Source: Siphonodentalium dalli (Eukaryota > Mollusca > Scaphopoda > Gadilida > Siphonodentaliidae). Taken from it: a DNA stretch of 64,000 nt. How positions within the stretch are numbered: the stretch's first letter is position 1; each line of letters opens with the position of its first letter. Below the pieces are notes generated by a model. That model made no database searches. It saw only the letters and a list, made by a program, of their open reading frames with translations, and was not told the origin of the DNA. Shown piece after piece: positions 42,765 to 56,229 of the stretch. The position numbers and the translations under genes are program-made. The stretch is from positions 31,128,342-31,192,341 of the forward strand of contig CP136069.1 in assembly GCA_032622095.1 (NCBI GenBank). Direction: 5' to 3'.

Positions 42765-45338
42765 AAAAAAAGAAAGATTTATCAACGGCTTGACAACAAA
42801 TGATAATAAGTCTCATTTAAAATAAAGGTTTGTCCTCAAAATTAGCCACGGCAATAAGCAAGGTCATGGGAAACGCTGTGGCAACACGTGGCATTTTAAC
42901 ATGCCACAGCATTAAATTTGCCATAGGACATTTTTTCTTGTAATTAGAGTTCTCTATTTGAAGTTATTGTCTGGAAACCAGTGTTTATGAGAAAACAAAA
43001 TACCCATATAAACTCTTGTCGGGCAAATAACATTGGACAAAAAGTCACCTCCCACCATTCCGAGCTTGACCTTTATTTTGAGCCAGTTGAGTGACAAATA
43101 GAGTTATGTGGGGATCACGCATCTCTAACTGAAGATATTCCAAAACAAGACAGTCAAAGACTGTGGGGTCGCTCACCAGACTGCAAAGACTGATAAGACT
43201 GGGACTTTGGAGACCACAACAGTCAGAACTTTTCATAATCACTTTAAAAGAAGTAGATCTAAACAGGATATGTGGCTAGAGAGGCTTCATGAATGTAGAT
43301 CAGTGAATATCAAATTACCAAATCTACAAAATCTACCTTGAAATTACCAAATCTAACTTGAAACTACCAACTGTACACAATTGATCACCCCCTCCTCCAG
43401 CTCAAGAAGTCCCCTCTCGCCCAGGGCCCAGACTTCCAAGTCTTAGGTTGAAATTTCACAACCGACATCTCAAACTTTCTCAATTGTTGGAAATTTTCAA
43501 TCTCACAAGCGCTTTATATAAAACCATTGAGACATGATTAAAGCCCAATTATCCATGGACCCAAAAACACTATATGTATGTCAGATTAATCAGTCAGGTA
43601 GTTCCAAGGTAGACGTTTTAATGAATTTTGTATTTTAATGATTTTTTAGACACAAAAGTCTTAAGTCCCCATAGTCCCGTCATTTCTTAACGGGTTGACC
43701 TCATGTTAACAGATCTGAATCTCAGTCACTAAAGGATCCTCCATACTATATGGTCCAACCTCTCTTGAGAAGACATAAGTATTACTATAGAGACATACAG
43801 TTATGTCCCTGGTCCCGCCCTATTTAACCTGGTGACCCCATCTGCATAAATTTGAATCCCAGACACCAAAGAACCCTTCATACTAAATATCAGTAAAATA
43901 AACCTGACGGTCCGTGTAAAGGAAGCATATTAAGAGGAAAACTGTCCTTTGCTTGGCCCCTATTTGACCAGGATGACCCCATTTGAACAAATCTGAACTA
44001 GTCACAAAAGGACCCTTCATACCAAATATGAACCAATTCAACCTGATGGTACACGAGAAGTCGTTTTTAAGAATTACTATGGAGGGCAAGAGTTATGGCC
44101 CTGGCTTCACAACCATTTGACAGAGTGACCTCATTTGAACAAATCTGAATGCGAGTCACCTAGGGAACATTCACACCAAATATGAACCCATTCAGTCTCA
44201 TGACCTAGAGAAGATGTTCAAAGAATTGTTGGCAGATGGATGACGGACAGACAGATGAACAGATAACAGATGAGAAGTGATGACTATAGCTTCTTCTCTT
44301 AAGAGCTTCAAATTTACAATTTCATTGAACAAATCTGTCAGTCACCACCCCCCCCCCCCCCAACAATGTGGGGACATCCCTGTGAGAATATGACATACAA
44401 CATTTATTTGACTACATTAGCTTAACAAAATTCCCATGACCTTGAGAGCAAGTGCATTCTGAGAATTATATTCCATTCACCAAGCCATCAGCTACCAGTA
44501 TCTGAGGTGTTGACATAGATAATTAGGTTTTAACGACTGCACACAGCTTTTTGATACTCCTACAGCTGTGATCAAAACAAGGATTTTGATGGGGTGAACA
44601 AGGAAGAGATAACATGGTATGATACAGTGTGGTGTGGGTGGGTGAGGGTGGGGTTGGGTAGCTGTGATATGTCTAAAAAAATCAAAGGTCAAAATGCAAA
44701 AATGTTAAAAAAAATTTTAGAGTTATGTCCCTGGCTCTGTCCCTATTTTACCCAGTGACCCCATTTGAACAAATCTGAACCCCAGTCACCCAAGGTCTCT
44801 CTGTACCAAATATAAGCTAAATCGGCCAAATATTTTTTTTAGAAGAAGTCATTCTAAGAATTACTATGAGTTATGGCCCTGGTTTCTCAACTAATTGACC
44901 GGGTGACCTCATTTGAACACCAGTCACCCAAGGACCCTCCATACCAAATATTAGCTAAATCGGCCCAATGGTTCTGAACAAGAAGTCGTAAGAATTGCTA
45001 TGGAGGAATACAGTTATGGCCCTGGCTTCTCAACTATTTGACCCAGTGACCTCATTTGAACAAATCTGAATGAGAGTCACCTAGGGAACATCCACACCAA
45101 ATATGAACCAATTCGGTCTTCCGGTTTCAGAGGAGAAGATGTTCAAAGAATTGTTGACGGACGGACGACGGACGAAGAGTGATGACTATAGCTCCACCGG
45201 AGACTTCGTCTCAGGTGAGCTAATAAAAACCAAACAAAATCTTGAATACTTTATCTAAATGTACACCTTAAGTGTTATAACACCCATGAAGTTTTTGATA
45301 CAATTTATTTATATGTTAATTTGTTGCCATTGAATTTT

Positions 45339-45410
45339 GAGCCTCAGGTTTGATGACTCTCAGCAGATCATGGATCTGAGGCATTTGGGAATATCAGTCA
45401 TCATCGGCCA
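45339..45410 (-). ncRNA. C/D-box snoRNA-like unit 3 (subtype I)
   Basis: Box C ATGATGA, D'-like TCAGA, box D CTGA; closing bases GGCC/GGCT. Region before D reads CTGAGAGTCATCAAAC. Confidence 0.5.
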
Positions 45411-45882
45411 AAAAAAAAAGCAGATAGATTTATCAACAGCTTGATAACAGGCGATAATAAGTCATTTAAAATAAAAGGTTAGTCCTCAAAATTACCCACT
45501 GCAATAAGCAAGGTCATGGGGAAACGGCGTGGCATCATCTGGAATCTTAACATGCCACAGCATTAAATTTTCCATGGGACATTTTTTTCTAATTTTGAGT
45601 AATCCATTTGAAGCTATCGCCTGGAATCCCGTGTTTATGCAGAAACCAAATACCCATGTAAACTCTTCAGGCAAATATCAATGGACAAAATGTCAACTCT
45701 CAACCTTTATTTTGAGCCAGTTGAGCGACAAATAGAGTTCGGTGGTGATCACGCATCTCTAACTGGATATCATTCCAAAATAATATCAAAACAAAACGCT
45801 CAAAAACATGAAATATGGGTTGTAAAACCACGGAAGTTATTGAGACAATTTATTTATATTTTAATTTGTTGCCAATAAATTT

Positions 45883-45954
45883 GAGCCTCAGGTTGGATGA
45901 TTTTCAGCAGTTCATGGATCTGAGGCATTTGGGAATATCAGTCATCATCGGCCC
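45883..45954 (-). ncRNA. C/D-box snoRNA-like unit 4 (subtype I)
   Basis: Same boxes and stem as unit 2. The region before D has changed to CTGAAAATCATCCAAC, so the putative guide differs from its neighbours. Confidence 0.48.
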
Positions 45955-46552
45955 AAAAAAAAGCAGAAAGACTTATGATAAGGCCGTTTCTTTGCTAATT
46001 GGATTCTCCTGTTCAATTATAAAAGAAATACATTGGAATGGTCTATTATATATCTGGAGGGGTTTTCAGGAAAAATAAGCAGACGACTGATAATATTTAA
46101 GTACAGAAGGAGTCCTATTTATTGGAAAATTAGTTTATACCCACGGTACCTACCTACCTACCTACCTACATGTACCTAGTCCAAAGAAAATTAAATGTCT
46201 GGTTTGGGTTGAAAGCCGAGAAAACAAATAGGGTTGATAGGTGGGCTTGAAATTTTTTAAATATGGCCATGATTTTAAGTCTCATTTAAAATAAAGGTCA
46301 GCCTTCAAAATTGGCCACGAAAATAAGCAAATGTCGTGGGTAAACGCTGCGGCAACATGTGGAATCAAACATGCCACAGCATTCAATTTGCTGCAAGACA
46401 TTTTTATAATTTTGAGAGCTGCCTAGTGTTATAAAACCACGGAAGTTATAGCAACATTTTTCCTAATTTCGAGAGTTGCCTAGTGTTTGTTTTAAATCGA
46501 CTTAAGTTATTGATACAATTTATTTATATGTTAATTTGTTGCCATTGATTTT

Positions 46553-46624
46553 GAGCCTCAGGTTTGATGACTCTCAGCAGTTCATGGATCTGAGGCATTT
46601 GGGAATATCAGTCATCATCAGCCC
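46553..46624 (-). ncRNA. C/D-box snoRNA-like unit 5 (subtype I)
   Basis: Box C ATGATGA and box D CTGA intact; stem GGGCT/GGCTC retained through wobble pairs. Confidence 0.5.
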
Positions 46625-47101
46625 AAAAAAAAAAGCAGAAAGATTTATCAACAGCTTGATAACAGGCGATAATAAGTCATTTAAAATAAAGGTTAGTCCT
46701 CAAAATTAGCCCAGGCAATAAGCAAGGTCATGGGAAACGCCGTGGCAACATGTGGAATCTTAACATGCCACAGCATTAAATTTTCCATGGGACATTTTTT
46801 CTAATTTTGAGTAGTCTATATGAAGCGATCGCCTGGAAACAATGAGAATACAAAATACCCATGTAAACTCTCGTCGGGCAAATATCATTGGACAAAACAT
46901 CACCTCTCACCATTCCGAGCTTGACATTTATTTTGAGCCAGTTGAGTGACAAATCGAGTTTGGTGGTGATCACACACATCTAACTGGATTTTATTTCAAA
47001 AATAAAATCAAAACTAAAAGTTCAAATACTTGAAATATGGGTTGTAAAACCTCTAAAGTTATTGATAAGTTATTCATGTTAATTCGTTGCCATTGAATTT
47101 T

Positions 47102-47173
47102 GAGCCTCAGGTTTGATGACTTTCAGCAGTTCATGGATCTGAGGCATTTGGGAATATCAGTCATCATCGGCTA
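47102..47173 (-). ncRNA. C/D-box snoRNA-like unit 6 (subtype I)
   Basis: Boxes intact; four-base stem AGCC/GGCT. Region before D is CTGAAAGTCATCAAAC. Confidence 0.48.
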
Positions 47174-47610
47174 CAAATAAATTAGTTTATACATACCTAC
47201 CTACATTGTACCTACATGTACCTATATTTTTAAATATGGAAACATTGAAAATAATTCTCATTTAAAATAAAGGTCAGCCTTCGAAATTGGCCACGAAAAT
47301 AAGTAAATGTCGTGGGTAAACGCTGCGGCAACGTGTGGAATCCAACATGCCACACAGCATTCAATTTGCTGTGAGACATTTTCATAATTTCGAGAGCTTG
47401 ACATTTATTTTGAGGCAGTTGAGTGACAAATAGAGTTCGGTGGTGATCACACATCTCTAACTGAAGATATCGGTCCAAAATTAAATCAAAACAAAAAGCT
47501 CAAACTTTTAATATCGGTTGCCAAATAGTGGTCTAAATGTACCGGTGTTACAACACCTGTGAAGTTCTTCATACAATTTATTTATATGTTAATTTGTTGC
47601 CATTGATTTT

Positions 47611-47682
47611 GAGCCTCAGGTTTGATTGCTCTCAGCATTTCATGGATCTGAGGCATTTGGGAATATCAGTCATCATCGGCCA
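47611..47682 (-). ncRNA. C/D-box snoRNA-like unit 7 (subtype I)
   Basis: Box C ATGATGA and box D CTGA intact. The region before D has changed to GCTGAGAGCAATCAAAC. Confidence 0.48.
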
Positions 47683-47999
47683 AAAAAAAGCAGAAAGATT
47701 TATTGATAAGACCCTTTCTTTGCTAATTGGATTCTTCTGTAGTTGTAAAAGAATACATTGGAATGGTCTATTATACATCTGGAGGGGATTTCAGGAATAA
47801 TAAGCAGACAACTGATAATATAAGTACAGAAGGAGTCCTATTTATTGGGAGCGAAATGTTTAAATAACTTCAACAAACATTTGGAGTTTATTATCTGAAC
47901 ATTTCACCAAAGGAACTACTCGTCAATGAGTATTTAGGAAAGAAAGGGTCATTCATGCATATAGTGATTACATGAAATTCAAAAGTTACATCTCTCCAA

Positions 48000-48130
48000 C
48001 CTACCTACATGTACCTACTGGAAACAGTAGCTCCATCACACCCACGTACCTACCTACTGGAAACAATACCTCACTCCCACCTACCTACTGGAAACAGTAC
48101 CTCCCTTCCACCAACCTACCTACTGGAAAC
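48000..48130. repeat. CCTACCTACTGGAAACAGTA minisatellite
   Basis: About five imperfect 25-30 bp units; a related patch lies at 51320-51440. Confidence 0.75.
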
Positions 48131-48353
48131 ATATTTCTAAATATGACCTTGATATCAAGTTTCATTTAAAATAAAGGTCAGTTTTTGAAATTGGCCACGA
48201 AAATAAGCAAATGTCGTGGGTAAACGCTGTGGCAACGTGTGGAATCCAACATGCCACAGCATTCAATTTGCAGTGAGACATATTTTCATAATTTTGAGAG
48301 CTGCCTAGTTATTGATATAACTTATTCAAAGTTAATTTGTTGCCATTGAATCT

Positions 48354-48426
48354 GAGTCTCAGGTTTGATGACTTTCAGCAGATCATGGATCTGAAGGCAT
48401 TTGGGTATGTCAATCATCATCGGCCC
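48354..48426 (-). ncRNA. C/D-box snoRNA-like unit 8 (subtype II)
   Basis: Subtype II: after box C ATGATGA comes TTGACATACCCAAATGCC. Box D CTGA is intact but the stem side reads GACTC, weakening the closing helix. Confidence 0.42.
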
Positions 48427-48775
48427 TAAAAAGCAGAGATTTATCAATGGCTTAACAAAATACCCACAACTCTTGTCAGGCAAATATCATTGGACAATAT
48501 CACAATATTAGACAATATTGGCAAATATCACCTCTCCCACCATTCCGAGCTCAACATTTATTTTGAGCCGTTGAGTGACAAATAAGAGTTAGGTGGTGAT
48601 CACACATCTACTGGAGATAACATTCCTAAATAATATCAAAAGAAAACGCTAAAAAAAACTTGAAATATGGGTTGTAATTGTAAAATACTGGTCTAAGTGT
48701 ACATGTACCATAGTGTTGTAACCCCTAAAGTTATTGATAATTTATTTATATGTTAACTTGTTGCCATTGAATTTA

Positions 48776-48853
48776 GAGCCTCAGGTTGGATGATTTTCAG
48801 CAGATCAAGGATCTGAGGCATGTCAGATCCATAGGATTATTAGTCATCAGCTC
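48776..48853 (-). ncRNA. C/D-box snoRNA-like unit 9 (subtype III)
   Basis: Subtype III, longer module. It has lost one ATC triplet, leaving CTGATGA as box C. Between C and D' it carries CTAATAATCCTATGGAT directly before CTGA, a good C-guide-D' layout. Stem GAGCT/GGCTC kept. Confidence 0.45.
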
Positions 48854-50270
48854 AAAAAAAAAGCAGAAAGATTTATCAACAGCTTGATAACAGGTGATAA
48901 TAAGTCTCGTTTAAAATAAAGGTTAGTCCTCAAAATTACCCACGGCAATAAGCAAGGTCATGGGGAAACGGCGTGGCAACATGTGGAATCTTAACATGCC
49001 ACAGCATTAAATTTTCCATGGGACATTTTTTTCTAATTTCGAGTAATCTATATGAAGCGATCGCCATAAAACAAGTGTTTTATGAGAATACAAAATACCC
49101 ATGTAAACTCTCGTTGGGCAAATATCATTGGACAAAACATCACCTTTCACCATTCCGAGCTTGACCTTTATTTTGAGCCAGTTGAGTGACAAATCGAGTT
49201 AGGTGGTGATCACGCATCTCTAACTGGATATCATACCAAATAAAAGGCCGCTCGGCCAGTGTCCCCCGAACCGGTGGCTTCATTTGGAGCGTTGTTAGCG
49301 CATAAAAATTGTCATGGCGGAACACAAAATCGAATTTCATTCAGTACACATTTACTAAAGTTATCATCCGGAAACCTCAAATTGGCAAAAATTATAAGTC
49401 AAAAAGGGACATAACTCTGGTGAAAATTGGCGGGCAGAACCAGAATTCGAACTTGACCTGTGTTTTGCTGGGAGAAAGACACATACCAAATTTGGTTTAA
49501 ATCTGATTAACTCTACTAAAGTTATCATCCGGACACCAACTTTTGGGGTTTTATATGTCGGGTCGGCGGACAAAAAAGGGGCCATAACTCTCGCAAAAAT
49601 TATCGGATTAAACCGAAATTCGAACTTGAGCTGTATTTTGATATAACAAATCCACAAAAGAACGGGTTTTGCATATAAACAATCAAAAATCAAGTTATCA
49701 TCCGGAAACCAAAAAACAGAAGAAAAACTTAATTTTCTACGTCGAAAAAGGGACATCACTCTGCCAAAAATGGTCGGGCAGAACCCAAGTTCGAACTTGA
49801 CCTGTGTTTTGCTGGGAGAAAGTAATATACCAAATTTGGTTTGAATCCGATTAACTCTACTAAAGTTATCATCCGGAAACAAACTTTCAGGGGGTTTCCC
49901 CCCCCCCCCCCAAGTCAAAAAAGGGCCACAACTCCCGCAAAAACGGGCGGAGAAAACCCATATTCGAACTTGACCTTTATTTTGGCCTGATAAACACACC
50001 TATGAAATTTGCTTTTGATCTAATAACCGAAACTAAAGTTATCATCCGGACGGACACCGGCTATTTTAATAGTCCCCCGAATTTTTTTTTTCTAAAACAT
50101 GAAATATGGGTTGTAAAATGTCTGAAGTTATTGAAACAATTCAGAAAGTGACTGATATTGTGTATATTTATATTTCATGTTTATGTCAAGCGCTAAGGGC
50201 CCGCTTATTGGGGATAAGCGCTATACAAATATTATTATTATTATATGTTAATTTGTTGCCATTGAATTAT

Positions 50271-50342
50271 GAGCCTCAGGTTTGATTAGTTTCAGCAGAT
50301 CATGGATCTGAGGCATTTGGGAATATCGGTCATCATCGGCTC
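50271..50342 (-). ncRNA. C/D-box snoRNA-like unit 10 (subtype I)
   Basis: Perfect five-base stem GAGCC/GGCTC, box C ATGATGA, box D CTGA; region before D reads AAACTAATCAAAC. Confidence 0.5.
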
Positions 50343-50941
50343 CAAAAAGCAGAAAGATTTATTGATAAGGCCATTTCATTCCCAATTGGATTCTCCTGTC
50401 GAGTTATAAAAGAATATATTGGATGATTGGAATGGTCTATTACACATTTGGAGGGGATTTCAGGAATAATAAGCAGACAACTGATAATATAAGTACAGAA
50501 GGAGTCCTATTTATTGAAGGGAAATGTTTAGACAATAAGTTCAACAGACAGAGTTTATTATCTGAACATTTCACCAAAGGAACTACTCGTCAATGAGTAT
50601 TTAGGAATGAAAGGGTCAATCATGCATACAGTGATTACATGAAATTCGAAAGTTACCTCCATCCCACCCACCCACCCAACCCACCTACCTACTGGAAACA
50701 TAATTTTAAATATAACCTTGATATTAAGTCTCATTTAAAATAAAGGTCAGCCTTTGAAATTGGCCACGAAAATAAGTAAATGTCGTGGGTAAACGCTGCG
50801 GCAACATGTGGAATCCAACATGCCACAGCATTCAATTTGCTGCGAGACATTTTCAAAATTTTGAGAGCTGCCTAGTGTTATAAAACAACGGAAGTTATTG
50901 ATGCAATTTATTTATATGTTAATTTGTTGCCATTGAATTTT

Positions 50942-51013
50942 GAGCCTCAGGTTTGATTAGTTTCAGCAGATCATGGATCTGAGGCATTTGGGAATATCAG
51001 TCATCATCGGCTC
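50942..51013 (-). ncRNA. C/D-box snoRNA-like unit 11 (subtype I)
   Basis: Perfect stem GAGCC/GGCTC with both boxes intact. Like unit 10 it has the AAACTAATCAAAC region before D. Confidence 0.5.
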
Positions 51014-51663
51014 AAAAAAGCAGATAGATTTATTGACAAGACCCTTTCTTTGCTAATTGGATTCTCCTGTAGAGTTATAAAAGAATACATTGGAATGGTC
51101 TATTATACATCTGGAGGGGATTTCAGGAATAATAAGCAGACAACTGATAATATAAGTACAGAAGGAGTCCTATTTATTGGAGGGAAATGTTTAAATAACT
51201 TCAACAAACATTTGGAGTTTATTATCTGAACATTTCACCAAAGGAACTACTCGTCAATGAGTATTTAGGAAAGAAAGAGTCATTCATGCATATAGTGATT
51301 ACATGAAATTCAAAAGTTAACTCCCTCCCACCTACCTTCCTACTGGAAACAGTACCTGGAAAGTTGAAACGGTACCTCCATTCCACCCATCTACCTACTG
51401 GAAACAGTACCTCCCTTCCACCCATCTACCTACTGGAAACATATTTCTAAATATGACCTTGATATCAAGTTTCATTTAAAATAAAGGTCAGCTTTCGAAA
51501 TTAGCCACGAAAATAAGCTAATGTCGTGGGTAAATGCTATGGCAACGTGTGGAATCCAACATACCACTGCATTCAATTTGCAGCGAGACATATTTTCACA
51601 ATTTCGAGAGCTGCCTAGTTATTGATAGAACTCATTCCAAGTTAATTTGTTGCCATTGAATCT

Positions 51664-51736
51664 GAGCCTCAGGTTTGATGACTTTCAGCAGATCATGGAT
51701 CTGAAGGCATTTGGGTATGTCAATCATCATCGGCCC
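51664..51736 (-). ncRNA. C/D-box snoRNA-like unit 12 (subtype II)
   Basis: Subtype II with stem GGGCC/GGCTC, box C ATGATGA, box D CTGA. Nearly identical to units 8 and 16. Confidence 0.48.
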
Positions 51737-52283
51737 TAAAAAGCAGAGATTTATCAATGGCTTAACAAATGATAATAAGTCTCATTTAGAATAAAGGTTA
51801 ATCCTCAAAATTAGCCAAGCAATAAGTAAGGTCATGGGAAACGCAGTCTCAACATGGAATCTAAACATGCCACAGCATTAAATTTTCCATGGAACATTTT
51901 TTCTAATTTCAAGAAATCAATTTGAAGCTATGGTCTGTAAATCAGTGTTTATGCAGAAAACAAAATACTCAACTCTTGTCAGGCAAATATCATTGGACAA
52001 CATCACAATATTGGACAATATTGGCAAATATCACCTCTCCCACCATTCCGAGCTTGACATTTATTTTGAGCCAGTTGAGTGACAAATAGAGTTCGGTGGT
52101 GATCACACATCTCTACTGGAGATAACATTCCAAAATAATATCAAAAGAAAACGCTAAAAAACTTGAAATATGGGTTGTAATTGTAAAATACTGGTCTAAT
52201 AGTGGTCTAAGTGAACCATAGTGTTATAACCACTGAAGTTATTGATAATTTATTTATATGTTAATTTGTTGCCATTGAATTTA

Positions 52284-52364
52284 GAGCCTCAGGTTGGATG
52301 ATTTTCAGCAGATCAAGGATCTGAGGCATGTCAGATCCATAGGATTATTAGTCATCATCAGCTC
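52284..52364 (-). ncRNA. C/D-box snoRNA-like unit 13 (subtype III)
   Basis: Subtype III: stem GAGCT/GGCTC, box C ATGATGA, CTAATAATCCTATGGAT before internal CTGA, box D CTGA at the end. Confidence 0.5.
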
Positions 52365-52787
52365 AAAAAAAAAGCAGAAAGATTTATCAACAGCTTGATA
52401 ACAGGTGATAATAAGTCTCGTTTAAAATAAAGGTTAGTCCTCAAAATTACCCACGGCAATAAGCAAGGTCATGGGAAACGCCGTGGCAACATTTGGAATC
52501 TTAACATGCCACAGCATTAAATTTTCCATGGGACATTTTTCTAATTTCAAGTAATTGACATTTATTTTGAGCCAGTTGAGCGACAAATAGAGTTAGGTGG
52601 TGATCTGACACACATCTCTACTGGAGATAACATTCCAAAATAATATCAAAAGAAAATGCTAAAAACTTGAAATATGGGTTGTAATTGTAAAATACTGGTC
52701 TAATAGTGGTCTAAGTGTACCATAGTGTTATAACCCCTGAAGTTATTGATAATTTAATTATATGTTAATTTGTTGCCATTAAATTTA

Positions 52788-52868
52788 GAGCCTCAGGTTG
52801 GATGATTTTCAGCAGATCAAGGATCTGAGGCATGTCAGATCCATAGGATTATTAGTCATCATCAGCTC
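52788..52868 (-). ncRNA. C/D-box snoRNA-like unit 14 (subtype III)
   Basis: Same sequence as unit 13 in stem, boxes and guide-like region; 504 bp away, indicating recent tandem duplication. Confidence 0.5.
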
Positions 52869-53698
52869 AAAAAAAAACCCAATAAGATTTATCAACTGCC
52901 AACAATTGAGAAGGCCCTTTCTTTACTAAATGGATTCTCCTGTTCAGTTATAAAATACATTGGAATGGTCTATTATACATCTGGAGGGGTTTTCATGAGA
53001 AATAAGCAGACGACTGATATTACAAGTACAGAAAGAAGCCTCGTCAAAAAGCGTCCTTTTTCGGCCAAAAAATAGGGATGACCTGGATTTTTGACATGTA
53101 AAACACGTCTATATACTATTTATATTAAGCTGCAATAATTTTAGATGTAATTTAACAACAAAAATTTACTTCTATTAAAATACATGTCTATTTGTGGTTG
53201 CATATGAATCCCAATATCAGGAATAAATCTGTTATTCTGAGAATCGCGCGGCCAGGTGAAATGCAATGTCAACATGATGGCACGGAAGTTGCTGAATAGT
53301 ATCAATGTTGTCATGAGTCACAGGAGATAGCATTTTTGTGTCCCTTCTTTGAGATTAGATCGCTCCCAACTTTCTGGTGCATATTTTTTACATTTCTGGG
53401 TATATTGTCAAGATATAAAGCTAGCATTCTGTCAGAAATTTCAGCAAGTGGATACAAAGGTATTGAGAATATGAACTTTTATCTTGTTTTTAGAATGGTA
53501 CATTATAGATGGATTTGGGGAAAAAAAAAAAAAAATCCCACCTGCCACTGGATTTTTTGGCTCTAGAAATCTAACATGCCAAGCAGCATTAAATCTGCTG
53601 CGAGACATTTTTCCTAATTTAGTAGGAGCCAAGTGTAATAAACTACTGAAGTTATTGATACAAGTTATTTGTATGTTAATTCGTTGCCATTGAATTTT

Positions 53699-53770
53699 GA
53701 GCCTCAGGTTTGATTAGTCTCAGCAGTTCATGGATCTGAGGCATTTGGGAATATCAGTCATCATCGGCTC
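53699..53770 (-). ncRNA. C/D-box snoRNA-like unit 15 (subtype I)
   Basis: Stem GAGCC/GGCTC, both boxes intact, region before D GAGACTAATCAAAC. Confidence 0.5.
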
Positions 53771-54313
53771 AAAAAAGCAGAAAGATTTATTGATAAGGCC
53801 ATTTCTTTCCTAATTGGAATCTCCTGTCGAGTTATAAAAGAATATATTGGATGATTGGAATGGTCTATTATACATTTGGAGGGGATTTCAGGAATACTAA
53901 GCAGACAACTGATAATATAAGTACAGAAGGAGTCCTATTTATTGGAGGGAAATGTTTAGATAATAAGTTCAACAAACAGTTTATTATCTGAACATTTCAC
54001 CAAAGGAACTACTCGTCAACGAGTATTTAGGAATGAAAGGGTCAATCATGCATACAGTGATTACATGAAATTCAAAAGTTACCTCCCTCACTCCCATCCA
54101 CCAACCTACCAGAGCTGTTAAGTTTCACGGATTGTCCGTGAGACTCCCGGATTGCCACGGCAATAACCAAATGTCGTGGGTAAACGCTATGGCAACGTGT
54201 GAAATCCAACATACCACTGCATTCAATTTGCAGTGAGACATATTTTCATAATTTCGAGAGCTGCCTAGTTATTGATATAACTTATTCCAAGTTAATTTGT
54301 TGCCATTGAATCC

Positions 54314-54386
54314 GAGCCTCAGGTTTGATGACTTTCAGCAGATCATGGATCTGAAGGCATTTGGGTATGTCAATCATCATCGGCCC
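54314..54386 (-). ncRNA. C/D-box snoRNA-like unit 16 (subtype II)
   Basis: Subtype II, same as unit 12 in boxes and guide-like regions; the outermost stem base pair has changed (GAGCC preceded by CC on plus). Confidence 0.48.
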
Positions 54387-54910
54387 TAAAAAAAGCAGAA
54401 AGATTTATCAACGGCTTAATGAATGATAACAAGTCTCGTTTAAAATAAAGGTTAATCCTCAAAATTAGCCACGCGATAAACAAGCGAGGTCATGGGAAAT
54501 GCAGTCGCAACATGGAATCTTAACATGCCACAGCATTAAATTTTCCATGGGACATTTGTTCTAATTTCAAGTAATCAATTTGAAGCTATGGTCTGTAAAT
54601 CAGTGTTTATGCAGAAAACAAATACCCAAAACTCTTGTCAGGCAAATATCATTGGACAAAACATCACCCCTCCCACCATTCCAAGCTTGACATTTATTTT
54701 GAGCCAGTTGAGTGACAAATAGAGTTAGGTGGTGATCACACATCTCTACTGGAGATAACATTCCAAAATAATATCAAAAGAAAACGCTAAAAAACTTAAA
54801 ATATGGATTGTAAAATACTGGTCTATTAGTGGTCTAAGTGAGCCATAGTGTTATAACCTCTGAAGTTATTGATAATATATTTATATGTTAATTTGTTGCC
54901 ATTAAATTTA

Positions 54911-54991
54911 GAGCCTCAGGTTGGATGTTTTTCAGCAGATCAAGGATCTGAGGCATGTCAGATCCATAGGATTATTAGTCATCATCAGCTC
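54911..54991 (-). ncRNA. C/D-box snoRNA-like unit 17 (subtype III)
   Basis: Subtype III with stem GAGCT/GGCTC and intact boxes; one base differs before D (AAAAACATCCAAC). Confidence 0.48.
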
Positions 54992-55305
54992 AAAAAAAAA
55001 CCCAATAAGATTTATCAACTGCCAACAATTGAGAAGGCCCTTTCTTTACTAAATGGATTCTCCTGTTCAGTTATAAAATACATTGGAATGGTCTATTATT
55101 ACACATCTGGAGGGGTTGTCGGGAGAAATAAGCAGACGACTGATAATATACATGCAAGTACAGAAAGAAGCCTCGTCAGAAAGTCCTTTTTCGGCCAAAA
55201 AATTGGGCCGACCTGGATTTTTGACACGCAACTCACGTCTCTATTGTTAATATATACTATGTTTATATTAAGCAGCAAATAATTTTCAAAAAAGATTTAC
55301 TTCTA

Positions 55306-55694
55306 TTAACCCTTTACCCAACAGAAGGGCCCTGTGCCAATGCATTCTCTTATATATGCGAGTCGACCATAGGTCGCCTCGCATATATAAGAGAATGCAT
55401 TGGCTTAACACATTAAAAATTATAAAATTGTTAAAGAATGTAAGAAAAAATGGTAAAACGTATTAAAAAAAGATTTTTTTAGGCCAATGCATTCTCTTAT
55501 ATATGCGAGGCGACCTATGGTCGACTCGCATATATAAGAGAATGCATTGGCACAGGGCATAACTGTAACCATCACAATGTGGTCAATGAGTCGGTTCCAA
55601 TGATATCCATATTTGTATGGTTTTATTGAGACAGACCCAAGATAATTTAGGCTGTTGCAGCTTTATTTGGCCGGTTTGTTGGGTAAAGGGTTAA
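55306..55694. mobile_element. piggyBac-like MITE at TTAA, with empty sites in paralogues
   Basis: Same family, 389 bp. It interrupts the sequence TTACTTCTATTAAAATACATG of the array. The same sequence is uninterrupted near 53165 and 58325, where a single TTAA is present. This filled/empty comparison shows the TTAA duplication directly. Confidence 0.88.
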
Positions 55695-56229
55695 AATACA
55701 TGTCTATTTGTGGTTGCATATGAATCCCAAACTCGGGAATAAATCTGTTATTCTGAGAATCGCATGGCCAGGTGAAATGCAATGTCAAAATGATGGCACG
55801 GAAGTTGCCAAATAGTATCAATGTTGTCATGTACAGTATTGCGCAACATTGTGTCATGGTGCCACGAGCGATAGAAATTCCATGTACCTTCTTTGAGATC
55901 CAAACTTTCTGGTGCATATTTTTTACCTTTCTGCTGCTTTCTGGGTATATTGTCAGTTATGAAGCTAGTTTTCTGTCAGAAATTTCGGCAACTGGATACA
56001 AAGGTATCGAGAATACAGAATATGGTGCATTATAGATGGATTTAAAAAACAAAAAATTCCTACCTGCCACTGGATTTTTTGGCTCTAGAAATCCAACATG
56101 CCATGCAGCATTAAATTTGCTGTGAGACAATTTTCCCAATTTAGGGGGGGGGGGGGGGGGGGGGGGGGGTACTAGTGTAATAAACTACTGAAGTTATTGA
56201 TACAAGTTATTTGTATGTTAATTTGTTTT

